Origin: Monilinia fructicola
Lineage: Eukaryota; Ascomycota; Leotiomycetes; Helotiales; Sclerotiniaceae
Assembly (NCBI GenBank): GCA_008692225.1
Contig: VICG01000005.1
Span: 1,459,001-1,523,000 of the forward strand
DNA length: 64,000 bases
Reading direction: 5' to 3'
Below, one piece after another: positions 25,388 through 36,310 of this stretch (position 1 is its first letter; each line of letters begins with the position of its first letter). The notes beneath the pieces were generated by a model that saw only the letters and a program-made list of their open reading frames with translations, did no database searches and was not told the origin of the DNA. A program made the position numbers and the translations under genes.

Positions 25388-28014
25388 TTAGCGCGCAAAG
25401 ACTTTCACTACACCGTCGCCGCCACCACTAACGATCCATCGACCATCTTGACTCCATACGACGGAGCATACACCTTCACCACGCATCAGTCGATGGCTTG
25501 TCATTTCTTGTGTACAGCTGCGTGTGTCTAAAGACCAGAATCGCAGGCTGGCATCATGGCCAGCGGAGACGAGTTCATGGCCGTCAGGGGATAAGGAGAG
25601 AGCGGAAATGGCGGCAGGGTGAGCAAGCATGTTGTATGTGCATTGACCTAGAAACATTAGTGGCAGGTTTTAATTCAACATGGAAAACAACTTACCGCTA
25701 TTAGCATCGTAGAATCTAATGAAGCGATCCTCATGTCCACTGATTATGATACCCTCCACACCGCCACTCGTACCTGTCGCCCCACCAACAACATTTTCAT
25801 CTTCAGACATTCCACGATTAGAATCGGAGCTCAAAGAACCATCCAGGCCAGTAGTGGTTGCAACGATGGCATTGACTCCAGTCGCCTGCGTACCGTCGTA
25901 TGTCTCCAGACTTGCCATAGAGGCAAACTCTTCACCAGTTCGTGTATCGTATACAAGAACAGCGGCATCAGAATAAGATACGGCAAATGATTCGCCTGAG
26001 GAAGCTAGAGGTGTTATACAAGTAGGAGATGCGGTACTGTTAGGCCTGGTTATCGAATGTATTAGAGTGTAATGGAAAGGTGAGGTTGAGGCGACACTGG
26101 GCTGGGGAGATGATGGGAATGCTGAGCCAGAAGACATCGAGTTGCCCCGGACTCGGCCACCTCTTCGGTTACTTCCACCCGACGGCGATACAAGCTGTGG
26201 AGGTGCACTAACAGACCATACCTTCACAGTACCATCTGCAGCACCACTTGCTAAGATTATTCGATCTGGACCGCCAAAAGCATTATTCTGGCCAAAGATC
26301 GTTCCAGTTGTACCAGGCAGTACACATACCGTCCATACTGCATCCGTATGACCGTCGAGAGTTGCCTTGGGATCTACGCGCCCTCTCTCCCATACTCTGA
26401 CGGTAGCGTCTTGGCCTCCAGAGAAGATCCATCCGTCACCCTGCGCACGCCCGCCGCTGGAAAAGTTCTGCGATGGAGACCAGGAAGTTAAACACATAAC
26501 AGCTCCGGCATGACCGCGATGAGTAAAATAACTTTGAATATCCAAATCGTTAGGGCTGACATGAAATGAACCTTGATCTTCATAACGGGCGGGAATGATC
26601 CATCTCTTGACAGTTCCATCGTCGCCTGCCGTGCATAACTCTGGCTCTCCAGGACTTCCCCCTCCAGTAAATATGACCGAGCGAACAGCATCTAGATGGC
26701 CCCGAAGACCGAATCGAACTTTGAAGCTGCCACTATCCGGCCTTTGGGTTGGGTTCAATGATAACTCATGCTCGCCACTTTTTTCGCCGTGAAATAGACG
26801 TTTTCCTCCGGTGTGAGCCTGGACCACGAACAGGCGACTTTGGTGGATCTTGGGCTGGTGGGAATACATCTGTATCAGGCCTCTGAGACCCAGTTTTATT
26901 CTCTTGTTCTGAGGTTTGAGTTGATTCGTTAAAATCCCACCCATCGGCACCAGAAGAAGCCGACTTCTCTGCAGTTTCTTCCGTCTCAATGGGTCGCCCA
27001 TATGAATCATAAGAATGATTAACTTTTGTTAAGGGCTCCTCCGAAGGCTGTGCCTTCTCGGGAGATCGAAATGTCGAGGACCATTCTTGCTGGGTAGGTT
27101 GAGGTAAAGGTTGTTGGTCTGCTAGGAACCTTGGAGCGGGGTTATCAGGATTCTGGACAGACTGTTTACTGGGAGTTGGAACAGGCGGTGGGTTATGGTT
27201 GGGTGTTGGAGAAGGTCCTGGAGGAGGGCGAGCTAATTCCGGAACTCTCCCGGCCTTGAACCTCGAGTACTGCTGCTGCATTTCTTCCATATTTTGTTGT
27301 TGAGCCTGAGTAACTCCGAAGGGTAGAATCTCTTCTGGTGGTGGGGGAGCTTCTCGAGGTGGCATAGGATTGGGTGGTGCGATCAGAAGATAAGTGAGCT
27401 CTCCCTGGGATTTGTCCAAGAGTTCCTTCATGAGAGTTTTCTCCGACCGAGTATCCTTCTTTGCATCATCTTCCCCTTCAACCTCAAGGAAAGAGTTATG
27501 TGCCTCTCTTCCCGCTAGAAGCCCTATTAGCTTCCAGACATTGTAGAAATTACCATTGACTTACGACGTGGTTTGTCATCTTTTGTCTCCTTCTTACTAG
27601 ACACCGGCGCAGAGCCACCAGATTTAAGCGCTTTTAATTGTACTTCTCGGTCCTTGGCTACCTTCTCCAACATAGTAAGGAACTTCTTCAAACTCTCATT
27701 CGATCCTTCAAGCTTTCTAGTATACCCCTCTAATTTTGCTATGCGACTTTTCATCTCCTGCCTTTCGATCTCCCACGCATTTCGATCTCTCTCGTGTCGA
27801 TGCCATTCAGTTTGTAAGAATCGCATTACACCTACAATGCTAGTTAATTTTTTTTGGGTCGAATAAACACAACTATGCGCATACCTTGCAGTGTATATTC
27901 GGTTCCCTGCGGTTGATTTGCTTGATTTCCTCCATCACCTCCATTACCACCTCCATTATTTTGACCTCCACCACCGCCGCCACCACTCATACCAGATAGA
28001 GACTGCCAGGCCAT
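25388..28014 (-). CDS. Striatin, STRIPAK scaffold, with a one-base frameshift
   Basis: Four minus-strand exons: 28014-27885, 27831-27565, 27514-25696 and 25647-25388. Introns are 53, 50 and 48 bp; the acceptor of intron 2 could be 27523 instead of 27514. The start MAWQSLSG leads into a poly-Gly linker and [20 protein letters not shown], the striatin caveolin-binding/coiled-coil region. A Pro-rich linker follows, then at least six WD40 repeats ([58 protein letters not shown]). Striatins (PRO11/HAM-3 in other fungi) hold the STRIPAK phosphatase complex, which governs cell fusion and fruiting. The reading frame breaks at a six-A run (plus-strand T run 26779-26784) just after [11 protein letters not shown]. 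One A too many leads to a TGA at 26766, before the WD40 repeats. Both sides are otherwise intact, and summed exon lengths are one base over a multiple of three. It is either a recent mutation or a sequence error. Confidence 0.88.
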
Positions 28015-28570
28015 CTCGTTCCCCAGGCCCAGGCCAGTCTCTCCTTTATGACCTAAAACCCGCCTTGTGCGCTAATATCGCACCTAAATTTGAGGGCACA
28101 ATGAGCATTTGTTAATAGTCGTAGGCGCAAGATCAGTTGAGTGGTCGCCAAAGACAACGAAGCCTTAGTTTTTTTCCCCAGTAAACTATCAGTGCTCAAT
28201 TGAACATACTCGCGCAAAGTGTATTGGCTAAGATAAATGAAGCACGAAAGAGCACAGCAGCATCAAATTATAGACGTTCAAAACTCTTATGATGCTTCCG
28301 TACAAGATTGTCGCGTAAGTGAAACGTGGGACATTAAAATCATGGAGGAACTGGAGGAGGGCGTTTCTTCCCAAATAGATCAACCAACCAAGCAAGCCAA
28401 CTATATCTTTCTAAACAGAGAACCCCAGTTGTCAGGCTGCTGCTTTTTTCAGGCAGCAAAGAGGAAAAGGTTGATTACTGTACTTCGGAGGGGAGCCCGG
28501 GGTATTCCAGGGGTGTCGTTTTAAAGCATGGAGCATGCCGCTTTTATATCGAAGTGGTCATAGCTTTTAC
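28015..28570. other. Upstream flank of striatin
   Basis: This holds the promoter and 5' leader of the striatin gene (minus strand). A 95-codon plus-strand ORF at 28237-28524 shows no domain and is probably chance. Confidence 0.4.
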
Positions 28571-28597
28571 GTGAGTGGTGAGTGGTGAGTGGTGAGT
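28571..28597. repeat. GTGAGTG heptanucleotide minisatellite
   Basis: Four near-perfect tandem copies of the unit GTGAGTG sit at the border between ordinary DNA and the AT-rich block that begins about 28600. Confidence 0.85.
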
Positions 28598-28679
28598 ATT
28601 AAAGGACTACCTAGGTATATAAGATATTAATATATCTACCCTACTCCGTATTTATTTATATAAGAATTATATAAATCGT

Positions 28680-29175
28680 TGTTTTAATATTATTATATTA
28701 GATTTACAAAATCAAAGTAAAATATTTAAAAATCAATCATTTTTAAAAATTAAATAATATATAATAGACGAATAATAATTATTAAATAATACTTATTAAT
28801 TACTTAGTATTATTTTAAGTCTATGTCGGGGTAAAAATTTATATAATAGTATATCTTTTAAATTCTTTTTTATATATTATAAAACTTCGATTTTTAAAAA
28901 TTTAAATATATTAATTATTTATTTTCAATAGATTCGTTGATTTATTATAATTTTTTAAAATAAATTCCGTTTTTAATTATTTTTTATTCCGATACTCGAG
29001 TATAGACGTAAAACAATACTAAGTATATAAAAATATTTTTATTTTTATAAATAAGAGATATAAATTAATACTTCTATTTTGAATATTAGATAATTAAAAT
29101 TTTATCAAATTAATTAAATAGGTTATTATATTATATTAGATTTAAAGAATTAAAGTAAAGTTCTACATATTAATC
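28680..29175. repeat. AT-rich block with diverged direct repeats
   Basis: About 28600-29190 is strongly AT-rich and non-coding. A roughly 45-base motif starting TATTATATTAGATTTA at about 28690 recurs in the same orientation at about 29128 (both continue with an AAAGTAAA-type segment). The two copies bracket the MITE-like element. They are diverged, so relation to terminal repeats of a larger element is only suspected. Confidence 0.5.
28803..29023. mobile_element. MITE-like element with degenerate terminal inverted repeats
   Basis: A 221-bp AT-rich unit starts CTTAGTATTATTTTAAGTCT and ends with the inverted version of the same sequence (28995-29023). Over the first 22 bases the two ends match except at two positions, and divergence grows inwards. 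TA flanks both ends (28801-28802 and 29024-29025), as in Tc1/mariner-type insertions. The left end aligns with the ends of the 2-kb element at 32223-34232, with most differences being G-to-A or C-to-T. An interior segment around GATTCGTTGATTTATTAT also matches that element in inverted orientation. I infer an internally deleted, mutated relative. Confidence 0.7.
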
Positions 29176-29204
29176 ACTATTATAAATAGAACAATAAGCA
29201 ATAC

Positions 29205-29530
29205 CTACCTACTCATCCTATAAAGACAACTCAATTCAAGTGAAAAGATCTGATTTGATTCTTCCATTTTGAGCGGACGGGGCTTGAGCGGTTGGGTGCT
29301 TACCTCCATGAAAGAATCATTAGGGAGAGATATGGAGTGTGAGCATCCCTTCAGTAGATATATACCTAGCCCTCGTATATATTTATATGGGACAACCTCA
29401 TTGATTAGAAATACCATAAATCTCTTTTCCAGACTCCAATTACCTTCATGTCGCCCCAGATCCATAGACCGTTCCCATACCCATACCCGTTCTCATGCTT
29501 ATACACCTTATACACCTTATCCCCTTTTCC
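29205..29530. other. 3' flank of the Rad14 gene
   Basis: Between the AT-rich block and the Rad14 stop codon. ORFs here (29205-29465 on the minus strand, 29269-29643 on the plus strand) have no support. A CACCTTATACACCTTAT-like direct duplication of about ten bases occurs near 29505-29522. Confidence 0.4.
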
Positions 29531-30768
29531 TCAAAACTCAAGCTCTTCGACCTCCATCCCACACTCTACACAAGTTTTTACACTCATTCCATCTTCATTC
29601 TCTACAGTTTGACCCCATTCATGTTCATGTTTCCCATTACTAATCGCATCTCCAAACTTGCCACCTCTCCCATCACCAGCTATACCCCTCCTATACGCCT
29701 CGGTTCTTGTCTTTTTCTTCAATTCCTTCAATTTACTCTTAAACTTTTCCTCTTTCCTCTTCTTCTTTTCCGTTTCTCTCTTCTCAAATTCTGCATCTAA
29801 TGCTTCTGCACTTCCCCATTTAGTCTTGAACGCATATTCTTCAACTTGATAGCGCAAGAATAGCATCATGTCATGCCAATGCGATTTATGCGGATTAGGC
29901 TTGTTAAGATGTGGTAAGAGCTCCCCATCTTTCAACTCGGCTACACAGAGCATTAGTCCGAGTCTGTGACGATGCAAAAGTGATAGAACTCACGATCCGT
30001 GATAAGATAATCCTCTTTCGCTTCCGTCTTGGTCAACAAGCTATACTTCTCCGGAAACTTCTCCTTGCACCCATTACAGACCCTACACTTGAAAACCTCT
30101 TCCCACACAAAATCGATCTCCAGACTGCGACACTCCCTACACTTTTTATCGCCCCTCCCCAGGACACTTAAGCCCGGCTCAAAGGGTCCCTCCTTCCTAT
30201 TCCTCAGCCCTTTCAACAACTGATGCCTCTCCCACTCTTTCAAGGTCATATGTGCAGGCTTGTCCCCCTCTTTGGGCGCATGTAATGCCTTGTTCCACGG
30301 ATCATCTTCCTCGTTGAGGAAACCACCTTTCGTATCTGTCATCTTGCTAAAATCATGATCAACATATTTCCTGAACTTCCGGGCAGCCTGCGGGGCTGTA
30401 TCATCGATTTGCCCATCCCTGGTAGATTGTCGCGCATCACGAGAAGTGGCGGGGACAGACGAGGTTGATATGGAGGAATGAGTGCGCTTTTGCCCTGCGA
30501 GGGATATGTCCTTAGTGGCAATAAAACCTGAAGGCGTGCGGCTGGTGTTATTTGATGAAGATGCAATTTCACGGGCTATAGATTGTTCCCGCAGAGCCTT
30601 GGCTTTCAGTCTGTTTTCTTCCTAGGCAAAGAGATTAGTAAATGAGGAGTCAAATCATCTCAATTGTTGCTTGTAACTGACTATTCTTCTTTTGACGTCC
30701 GGGGTTGGCGGCGATATAACTTGAGATCTAGTGGTCACAGTCCGAGGGGGAGTATCTGGTCTTTCCAT
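29531..30768 (-). CDS. RAD14: DNA repair protein Rad14/XPA
   Basis: Three minus-strand exons, 30768-30682, 30621-29994 and 29940-29531, join in frame to 374 residues. I chose the ATG at 30768 (MERPDTPPRT); the frame stays open to an ATG at 30912, which would add 48 residues. Near residue 122 the XPA core begins (KMTDTKGGFL). The zinc finger has Cys190-x2-Cys193-x17-Cys211-x2-Cys214, exactly the XPA spacing. It is followed by the hallmark [23 protein letters not shown], which spans the second intron, then HWHDMMLFLRYQVEEYAF and a basic Lys/Arg helix. The last residues form a CVECGMEVEELEF tail. The protein recognises damaged DNA in nucleotide excision repair in the nucleus. Length and domain order fit the fungal family. 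Confidence 0.95.
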
Positions 30769-31198
30769 GATCTCAGGTTGTATGATATGAGATGCGATTG
30801 GAAGTTTTGTGACTTTATATAGCAAGGCTGAGTTTAGAAGGTGGCGATAAGTCACAAAGTGTCTAGCCTCGGTGTTTTTTTCTTTTGGATGCGCTAAGCC
30901 TGGATCAGCCATTTATAGACCTTCAAATATCAAACGCGTGAAAATTAAATTCAGATTGCGGTTAGAAATATATGAGTATTCAAACGCTGGATTGATGGGA
31001 ACAGGATTGTAAAAAAGTAGTAGTAGCATTAAAGGGTCATGTCCAGTTACTCGTCTCTATGATACAAACAAGACATAATGTCTATTGTCCCATACCCCAA
31101 TTTTACCGCCCCGTGTCCCTGGACTTAAAGCCCAATCCCCAATCCCCAATCCCCAGTCTTTGGAAACATTACATCGTGTGTAGCTAGCGCTCAAGCAT
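30769..31198. other. Rad14 promoter and Pho88 3' flank
   Basis: Holds the upstream region of Rad14, including a possible alternative upstream start at 30912, and the 3' flank of the Pho88-like gene. A CCCCAAT tandem repeat lies at about 31131-31157. Confidence 0.45.
31131..31157. repeat. CCCCAAT heptanucleotide tandem repeat
   Basis: Three to four tandem copies of a CCCCAAT-like unit stand about 45 bp beyond the stop codon of the Pho88-like gene, between it and Rad14. Confidence 0.8.
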
Positions 31199-31896
31199 CT
31201 ATTCGTCTTTAACACCTCCACGACCCGCCTTTTCGGCGGCTTCGATGGTCTTCTTATCTTGAGTTGGGGCAGCGCCGCCTTGAAGGCTGCTCATCAAACC
31301 GGCTGGGGCCTTGAATGGTCTCTTCAAATCTCCAGCTGCTGCTTGTCCAAAGAGATGGATCTTGACCTCATTGCCTTCGAATGCGCCTTTGAGTGGGATG
31401 ATAGATTGGATCATGAGAGGGTTGGTGTATTTGAAGTATAAGTGCATGACAGCCATCATTCCAACACCCATCAATTGTGCCTTGTAAAGGGCCTTCATCT
31501 GGTCGCTATCGTACTTGTGGACAGTGGTGGTGACGAGCTTTGGCTCTTCGGCAGAGCCCATTTGAGGTTGCTCGACGTATTTGAGGGTAGTCATATCTGT
31601 TACAATGGCGGTTAGTCTCTATGATCGCAGTGCGCAATAAGTGATGCCACATACCCTTCTTCTTGTTGATCAAGTATTGGGTATACGCGTATACACCGGC
31701 GATGATAATGTTGGATAAAATGTAAATCCCACGGACAATATTCAAAACATTGGGATCTTCAAGAGGAACACGCTTGGAAACTTGCATCATCCCAAGGATG
31801 ATGATCAAGTTGGTTCTAATCGAAGTCATCAGCAACGGAACTCAACGGGGTGGTGGGAGGTCCGGAAAATACATACACTTGAGGACTGAGAGCCAT
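31199..31896 (-). CDS. PHO88: Pho88/Snd3 ER membrane protein
   Basis: Three minus-strand exons, 31896-31877, 31815-31655 and 31596-31199, give 192 residues. The first exon is only 20 bases (MALSPQV split by the intron). Introns are 61 and 58 bp with GT-AG ends. The N-terminus TNLIIILGMMQVSKRVPLEDP and the helix VRGIYILSNIIIAGVYAYTQYLINKKK are typical of Pho88. The later segment YDSDQMKALYKAQLMGVGMMAVMHLYFKYTNPLMIQSI is the second conserved helix pair, and GDLKRPFKAP the conserved tail motif. Snd3/Pho88 works in the SRP-independent targeting route to the ER membrane and affects phosphate transport indirectly. Length matches the family. It lies head-on to the AT-rich element, with its promoter only about 330 bp from the element end. 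Confidence 0.95.
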
Positions 31897-32222
31897 TTTG
31901 TATAATTATTGCAAGGAAGAGTCAATATGAGATGATGAGAGGAAGAAGAAGAGCAAGTTAATTAAAAGATTGGAGTCGAATGCGACAGGAAGATGATGCG
32001 AAGAGATATTTAGCTGAGGAGAAGTGTTGATCTTGATGTTTTGGGATATCTTGTATGTAAAATGTCATGAAGAAAGTGACAGATGGATGAATCCCAATGA
32101 AATAATAAATTTGGAAGAGCGGAAGAGTGGAAGAATATGTTCGTCACGATTAGAAGCGGCGGCCCTAATATGCACCGTGCCTAACCAAGCTTGGATAGAT
32201 ATTTAATATTTATTATTTACTA
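31897..32222. other. Promoter of the Pho88-like gene
   Basis: A short upstream region of mixed composition, bounded by the left end of the inverted-repeat element at 32223. No other feature is seen. Confidence 0.4.
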
Positions 32223-32251
32223 CTTGGCGTTGTTTTGGGTCAATGCCGGGC
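32223..32251 (+). repeat. Left terminal inverted repeat
   Basis: 29 bases matching the reverse complement of 34204-34232 at 28 of 29 positions. Confidence 0.9.
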
Positions 32252-34203
32252 TAAAAATTAGCCGAAAACGCATCAATACAGAAAACACATTTTTATATAT
32301 TAAATATTTAAAAATTAATAATAAATCAACGAATCAATATTATATTGTAAAAAATGCTTTAAAAAAAATTGTAGAACTAAAGGGCAATTATACTTTTTAC
32401 AAAAAACTCTAAGAATTAAAGTTTTTATAAATGTATAATAAACTATAGTTAATATTAATAAAAAAACTTTTTTTATGTAAAAAATAGTTAATTAATAATA
32501 TCGTTTTTTTGTATATATTATAAGAAGAATATAGTAAAAAGTGTATAAAAAAACTAATTAAGTTAATATACGTAGTAAATATAATTAATCTTTTTTAGCG
32601 GATATATCAAACGTTCAAAATAAAAATGATAGGGGGGGTATAATTTACTTTTTTTTCTATTGATAAAAAAAAGTTATTAAAATAATTATAGTATTTTAAA
32701 AATCTAAAAAATTAAATGCTTTTTAATATATATCAAATTAAAATGTAATATATAAAAAGAAGTTAAAAAAATTCTTATTTTATATTATTATATATAAGAT
32801 TTATTTTATTTACTTTTTACTATTAAATAAACTTAATTTAATTATAGTTATATAGGAAATACAAATTGTATAAACAAAAGCTTTTAAATCTATATTAAAA
32901 ACAGATTTTAGCTTAGTTATATTTATCAATATTGTTTTTATACAATTTTACAAATTTGAAAGGAAAAGAGTATAGTTAACCTTTAACAAATACAATTATA
33001 AAAACGTTATATAATCTACAAATTCAAATAAAAACTATAGCTGTAAATAATTTTTCAATGGAATATATTATATCTATCATTTTAGCTTTTATATAATCTT
33101 TTCGATCAAAATAAAGCAAAAAAAAACTAAACAAATAAGTATATAAATAATTTTAATTAATAAAAGAATATGTAAAATGAATTGGTATTTGAGAGTATTA
33201 AAGTATAAAAGAAAAAAAAGTATTAAAAGAGGAATATTAGAAAGTATAATTTGTTAGTTAATAAAAAGAAATATGTTATAAATAAAAAGTTTAAAAAAAA
33301 TAATTAATTGAAAGGGGAAATAAATTGATATTATTTCACTTTTAGGTATTTAAAGCCTTATTTAATTCTTTAGTATAAAGAGATTCAATTTAGGTATTTT
33401 ATTTTTCAACTTGTAATGGATAATATAGCGGTATATAATAATAGCTATATAAAATTCTATTTTGAATTTAACAAAATAGCTTAATTTTTATGGTTACTTT
33501 AATTTTTGGATTTTAATTTTATTAAGTAGATGTGGTATTATATATATACTTAGATTCAAAAAAAGAGATTTTAAGGTATATACCCTCGAAATAATATAGA
33601 GATAATAAAAGCATAAAAGAAGGAATAATTGAAAATCCCTTAAAATTTTATTGATACTATTATTCTATATATTATAAAAATATACAAATTAACTATAGAA
33701 TATAATGAAAATAACAATTTTCATAATTAATCTTTTTTTTAATTTATCATTTCTATTAATTTAAAAATCCTTTTATAGTATAAATCATTTTTTTTAGTTT
33801 ATTGAAAACTTTTAATAAAATTGATTATTTTAGCTTTTCCAATTTTAACGTTTTGAAGTTTTGTATTCCTTACCCAATTAATAAAAAAACCTTTTGAATC
33901 TACTATAGCAATGTTAACTTGATTAACATTATTTAAAGCTTTTTTTATTAAATAAAAAGTATTATTAAATTAAAAAGATTATAAAAGAAGGGAAAGTTAT
34001 TTGGGGACTTTATTTAAGATTGATTAGCTTATATTAGTAATTTAGGAATAGTTACACTTTTACAAATAAACTTAATATATAAAGCCATTTTTCAGGATTC
34101 GAATGATATAATTTTTTAGAGGTAGAATGTATTATAGTATAAATTTATATAGCAATGTGTTTGTAGTTGAAGAAATTATAATTCGAAATTTTCGCTTAAA
34201 TGG

Positions 34204-34232
34204 CCCGGCATTGACCCAAAATAACGCCAAGT
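34204..34232 (-). repeat. Right terminal inverted repeat
   Basis: Inverted copy of 32223-32251, followed by TA. Confidence 0.9.
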
Positions 34233-34234
34233 AC

Positions 34235-34761
34235 TCCGTCCAGTATTACTGTGCAGCATTGGATCAGCCTTGGAAACCTGGAACCCATGAAAAACGTGGC
34301 TGAGGACAGATTTGATTTTTATGTCTCTCCCCCCTCCCCCCTCATCCCCCCTCATCCCCTCCCCGCCGCCATCAACAAACAATTCTCCTACAGCTTTCAC
34401 CTCCTTTTCGAATATCACGAACCAAGTAGATAGGTCTTATAGATGGTCGGTCACTCAATACATCATGTTCGCCGACCTTCATCTATCTACCAGAATGTGT
34501 AACCCTAACCCCTCATAAGACTATCGCCACGAGAATATACTATAGCATGCAAGGAGTCATTGAAACAGTCTACGGGTCTACCGGTAAATTATTTCAAATG
34601 AAGCCACATATCCATTCAGTCGGGATCGAAGGAATGTACTGATGATGTAAGTTATTGGCAATTTGAATATGATGTGGCATAAAGTGACTTTACCAGTCAT
34701 TCAGTCAAGACTACCTGGTACCTACCATAAAAGAACTACTACTTTTATAATGCAGAATTAC
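34235..34761. other. Intergenic 0.5 kb
   Basis: Follows the transposon relic. A C-rich low-complexity tract lies at about 34327-34370. Short ORFs there have no support. Confidence 0.4.
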
Positions 34762-35950
34762 TCAAGTGAGTCTTATATTCTGAGTGAGAATTTCAATTGC
34801 AAGAAAGTTGTTTCTCGTCTCTTCACCATCCCAAACCTGCCCACATCTTCTTGAATTCCTTGGCTTTCTAGGTTCCTGCCCATCTCCATATCTGCTTTCT
34901 ATCAATCTCCCATGCTCCGGTCTACAGGCGTCTATCTCGAGCTCCTGAACCAAGTTATGCGTCGAAGATGAACGTGGTAAAGGTTGATATTGAATTCCAT
35001 CTTCCAGTCTCTCAGGCGTGACGGTCTTCCTTTTTGAGACAGCATAATCCGGCACCAACGTTGATATGTCTACATGCCCGGCACCTGCGGATTCTTGTGA
35101 CTTGTATCTACTTGAATCCTTCTCGGCTGGCGATATCTCCCAAGACGATGTGTCGTCTGGTCTGGAATCATCGCGGACCGTATTGTCGCCTTTCTCTTGG
35201 ATTCTAACGTTATGACTACATTTCTTGGGGTTTGAATAATTTGAAATGGTTTGTGTTGTGGTTAAAGCTATACCAATCTGGTGGTTCGAATGCAGCTGCT
35301 TGGATGATGAGTAGGTTCCGCTGTGCATGACATCTGCTGAAGGCAGAGCTGTTCCAATTGCCAGCTCCTCACATGTCTCCTCAACTTTTAATTCTTTTAT
35401 GGGGGTATGGAGTGGGACCGAATCGAAAGGTTCGGTAAGGTTTGGTCCCATAGACTTGACTGAATGTGGTGCGAGCGTTTTGTCGGGGCCTGGTGTCTGC
35501 GCGGCCTTGATAGATGTAGTAGGTGCTTTGAGTGCTCGCCTAGCATCATTTGTAAAAATAATCAGTATTTCTCTTTGAAATGCTTCAAGATCCATCTCCT
35601 ATTGAAGCAGACATGGGAATATGCGTGGTTGGGATCTCTACATACCCGAAAGACATTGAATTTTTGGCCTGAACATCGACAGGAGTATGAGACCAGTGCC
35701 TCCCCACAGATCGTTGCATTCGACGTATTCTATTGACGGGCGGCCTTAAAAACTCTGAAATCCTTGGCGCGAGGACGATATCGTAGGCATCTTTGCCACA
35801 TTGGAGGCAATCCAGCTCTTTCGTAATGGGTCTCACAAGTGCCACGCTTAGGGTTGATGATATTAAACTTTTGAAAATTATCCATGTTTTGTAAGAAGCT
35901 GCTGTACTCTTGTGTTTTTGTGAGGAGGGAAGGCAAGAGAAGTAGTCCAT
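34762..35950 (-). CDS. Orphan hypothetical protein
   Basis: Two minus-strand open frames can be joined by a 43-bp GT-AG intron (35599-35641, donor GTAGAG) into 381 residues: exons 35950-35642 and 35598-34762. Splicing at the stronger-looking GTATGT two codons earlier would not keep frame. The first part has a segment with CLQCGKDAYDIVLAP and a basic stretch NRIRRMQRSV. The second part is polar, Ser/Thr/Lys-rich and probably disordered. No domain is recognised. Either ORF could be a separate gene or noncoding. The 835-base open frame at 34762-35595 is the best evidence, being long for this base composition. Confidence 0.38.
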
Positions 35951-36310
35951 CTAGAGGCACTGCTGAATCATAAGCATGATTATTTAGAAAGCCTGCATGA
36001 GTTTGTCACCCAGTCACCACTGTATAATTGGGAGATAAATTATTCATAATTGTGAACTCACAGTTCACAGTCACACTCTTGATTTTTGTTTTAAAGGGGC
36101 AGCTTTGTTCACATTTGGGATACGTGAGCTACACGTAGCAAAATTATCATATACATACACCCCACAGCGTTTTTTACTGACTAATTTCCTCACTGCTAGT
36201 ACCGGAGCTCCAAAATTATAAATATACATCTATATTCCATCCTGTGATTCATCACACTTACCAGCTCACTGTAACCTATATACTTTGGGGTATCACGATG
36301 ACAAGTAACC
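35951..36310. other. Intergenic 0.36 kb
   Basis: No supported feature. It is probably the promoter of the orphan gene on the minus strand. Confidence 0.4.

Larger units (their letters stand above)
32223..34232. mobile_element. AT-rich DNA transposon relic with 29-bp terminal inverted repeats
   Basis: The unit is 2010 bp long. Its left end (32223-32251), CTTGGCGTTGTTTTGGGTCA then ATGCCGGGC, is an inverted copy of its right end (34204-34232) with a single mismatch (G/A at position 10). TA flanks both ends (32221-32222, 34233-34234), consistent with the TA target duplication of Tc1/mariner/pogo-type transposons. The interior is extremely AT-rich, with no ORF above about 75 codons and no recognisable transposase. 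The ends have stayed GC-normal while the interior has not. I infer a RIP-like mutational process that destroyed the coding part. Family assignment beyond 'TA-inserting TIR element' is not possible from this sequence. Confidence 0.85.

Noticed and set aside
26779..26784. Programmed -1 frameshift at the A AAA AAG heptamer in striatin
   Set aside because: The heptamer fits the -1 consensus, but the frame needed for the WD40 part is +1 relative to the first frame, and no such mechanism is known for this gene.
32223..34232. Transposase coding sequence in the AT-rich element
   Set aside because: No ORF longer than about 75 codons and no DDE-type or helix-turn-helix motif could be read on either strand.
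35637..35646. GTATGT donor in the orphan gene at 34762-35950
   Set aside because: It looks like the better donor, but joining it to the available acceptors does not keep frame with the 835-base ORF.
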